From the NCBI GenBank assembly GCA_003558145.1, contig PWMP01000209.1, positions 1 to 7,652 of the forward strand: a stretch of DNA of 7,652 bases, given 5' to 3'. The DNA comes from Elusimicrobiota bacterium. Lineage in GTDB: Bacteria; CG03; SLGR01; PWQF01. The notes under the pieces are model-generated. The model was not told where the DNA came from and searched no databases. It saw nothing but the letters and a program-made list of their open reading frames with translations. The position numbers and the translations under genes were made by a program. Shown piece by piece: positions 7,342-7,652 of this stretch. Every line of letters begins with the position of its first letter. Position 1 is the stretch's first letter.

Positions 7342-7360
7342 GTTGCGGTTGTTTTGAATT
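7335..7360. promoter_or_regulatory. Inverted repeat AATTCAA-N12-TTGAATT, possible operator
   Basis: Perfect 7-base arms at 7335-7341 and 7354-7360 are separated by 12 bases; arm centres are 19 bases apart, close to two helical turns. One arm overlaps the candidate -35 box of gdhA. The shape suits a dimeric transcription factor controlling gdhA or the divergent ORF, but the AT-rich sequence lowers its significance. No known regulator's consensus is recognised. Confidence 0.3.
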
Positions 7361-7384
7361 ACCAGTTATTCTAATAATACAAAC

Positions 7385-7413
7385 TTGCAAAAACATTGTT
7401 TATACATTAGCAT
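7385..7413 (+). promoter_or_regulatory. Weak candidate promoter for the rightmost ORF
   Basis: TTGCAA (7385-7390) and TAGCAT (7408-7413) are 17 bases apart, each matching the sigma-70 consensus at four of six positions. An alternative -10 is the TATACAT at 7401-7407. Either would start transcription shortly before the ribosome site at 7436-7439. The evidence is only composition and spacing. Confidence 0.22.
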
Positions 7414-7444
7414 TAAAGTAAAGAAATAAAGAAACGAGGCTAAA

Positions 7445-7621
7445 ATGGAAAATATCGTAACATGCAGTATATGCGGACTTGAAAGAATACCGGAAGAAAT
7501 GATTTTTACGAGGTTCCGGACTCCGGCATGCCCTGTATGTTTTCACGCTGAAAGACAGAATTCCGGTATAGTTATAAGGTTTTTCGGAAAAGAATATATT
7601 CTTTTCCGAAAAACCTTATAA
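7445..7621 (+). CDS. Small CxxC...CxxC (zinc-ribbon-like) protein of unknown function, 3' part disrupted by palindrome
   Basis: I do not recognise this protein. The ATG has a good ribosome site (GAGG at 7436-7439, 5 bases upstream) and lies 177 bases from the divergent gdhA start. As written it encodes 58 residues with two Cys pairs, C7-x2-C10 (CSIC) and C29-x2-C32 (CPVC), spaced as in a small zinc ribbon. A hydrophobic and basic stretch follows. The palindrome centre lies between bases 7596 and 7597, inside codon 51. The last eight residues and the stop at 7619-7621 therefore come from its reverse-complement arm. If the palindrome is an artefact, the real protein continues beyond residue 50 with unknown sequence. 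Coding status rests on the start signal and Cys pattern only; zinc binding is inference. Confidence 0.5.
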   Translation: MENIVTCSICGLERIPEEMIFTRFRTPACPVCFHAERQNSGIVIRFFGKEYILFRKTL

Positions 7622-7652
7622 CTATACCGGAATTCTGTCTTTCAGCGTGAAA
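7541..7652. repeat. Perfect 112-bp palindrome at the right end (56-bp arms, no loop)
   Basis: Bases 7597-7652 are the exact reverse complement of 7541-7596, with the centre at AGAATA|TATTCT. There are no mismatches and no spacer. The palindrome runs to the last base, so the arms may be longer than seen. It begins within the Cys-pair ORF, so the left arm looks like ordinary coding sequence and the right arm its copy. This is typical of fold-back chimeras from amplification, library preparation or assembly at a contig end. A real hairpin end or inverted duplication is less likely. Confidence 0.95.

Noticed and set aside
7268..7396. 43-residue N-terminal extension of GdhA from an upstream in-frame ATG
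   Set aside because: It is AT-rich and unlike any GdhA N-terminus, has no ribosome site, and covers the divergent control region. The ATG at 7265-7267 has GGGAG at good spacing and gives the normal family length.
7571..7621. Hairpin with T-runs in the palindrome as an intrinsic terminator of the small ORF
   Set aside because: The symmetry extends perfectly over 112 bp to the sequence end, far beyond a terminator stem, and continues through coding sequence; a fold-back artefact is the better explanation.

Overview
The window looks like an accessory-metabolism segment from a strictly anaerobic, fermentative or H2-cycling bacterium. Its core is an [FeFe]-hydrogenase operon of the multimeric NAD(P)-linked, probably electron-bifurcating type, read left to right. 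An NADP-type glutamate dehydrogenase gene converges on it. Base composition is fairly balanced, with frequent AGG (Arg) and ATA (Ile) codons. No marker identifies the phylum. Lineages such as Elusimicrobia, Omnitrophica or other uncultured anaerobes would fit, but that is only an impression.

Layout. At 1-487 is the C-terminal third of hydF (H-cluster maturation scaffold), cut by the left edge. It overlaps by 4 bases the TTG start of hydC (484-972, thioredoxin-like [2Fe-2S] subunit). Next come hydB (986-4120), a 1044-residue fusion of a NuoF-like flavoprotein with a GltD/NfnB-like FAD-NADPH module, and hydA (4137-5912), the H-cluster catalytic subunit. All gaps are 16 bases or less, so this is one transcription unit whose promoter lies left of the window. 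hydA and gdhA (5909-7267, minus strand) run tail to tail and share a TTAA that supplies both stop codons. An AT-rich divergent intergenic region (7268-7444) separates gdhA from the start of a small CxxC-containing ORF (7445-7621). The right end (7541-7652) is a perfect 112-bp palindrome with no loop. It runs to the last base and into that ORF, and is best read as a fold-back assembly or amplification artefact unless shown otherwise.

How the genes work together. HydF delivers the diiron subcluster to HydA. HydA, HydB and HydC should form a soluble complex linking H2 to NAD(H) at the HydB FMN site and to ferredoxin. The unusual part is HydB: the usual C-terminal 2x[4Fe-4S] ferredoxin-like domain is missing and a complete GltD-like module takes its place, adding a predicted FAD site and an NADP(H) site. 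The complex could therefore link H2, NAD(H), NADP(H) and possibly ferredoxin in one enzyme (inference). The neighbouring NADP-type GdhA would be a natural NADPH consumer. HydA also carries Ser in place of one of the four Cys that normally bind the H-cluster [4Fe-4S] cubane (TSCSPGW instead of TSCCPxW), which deserves a check.
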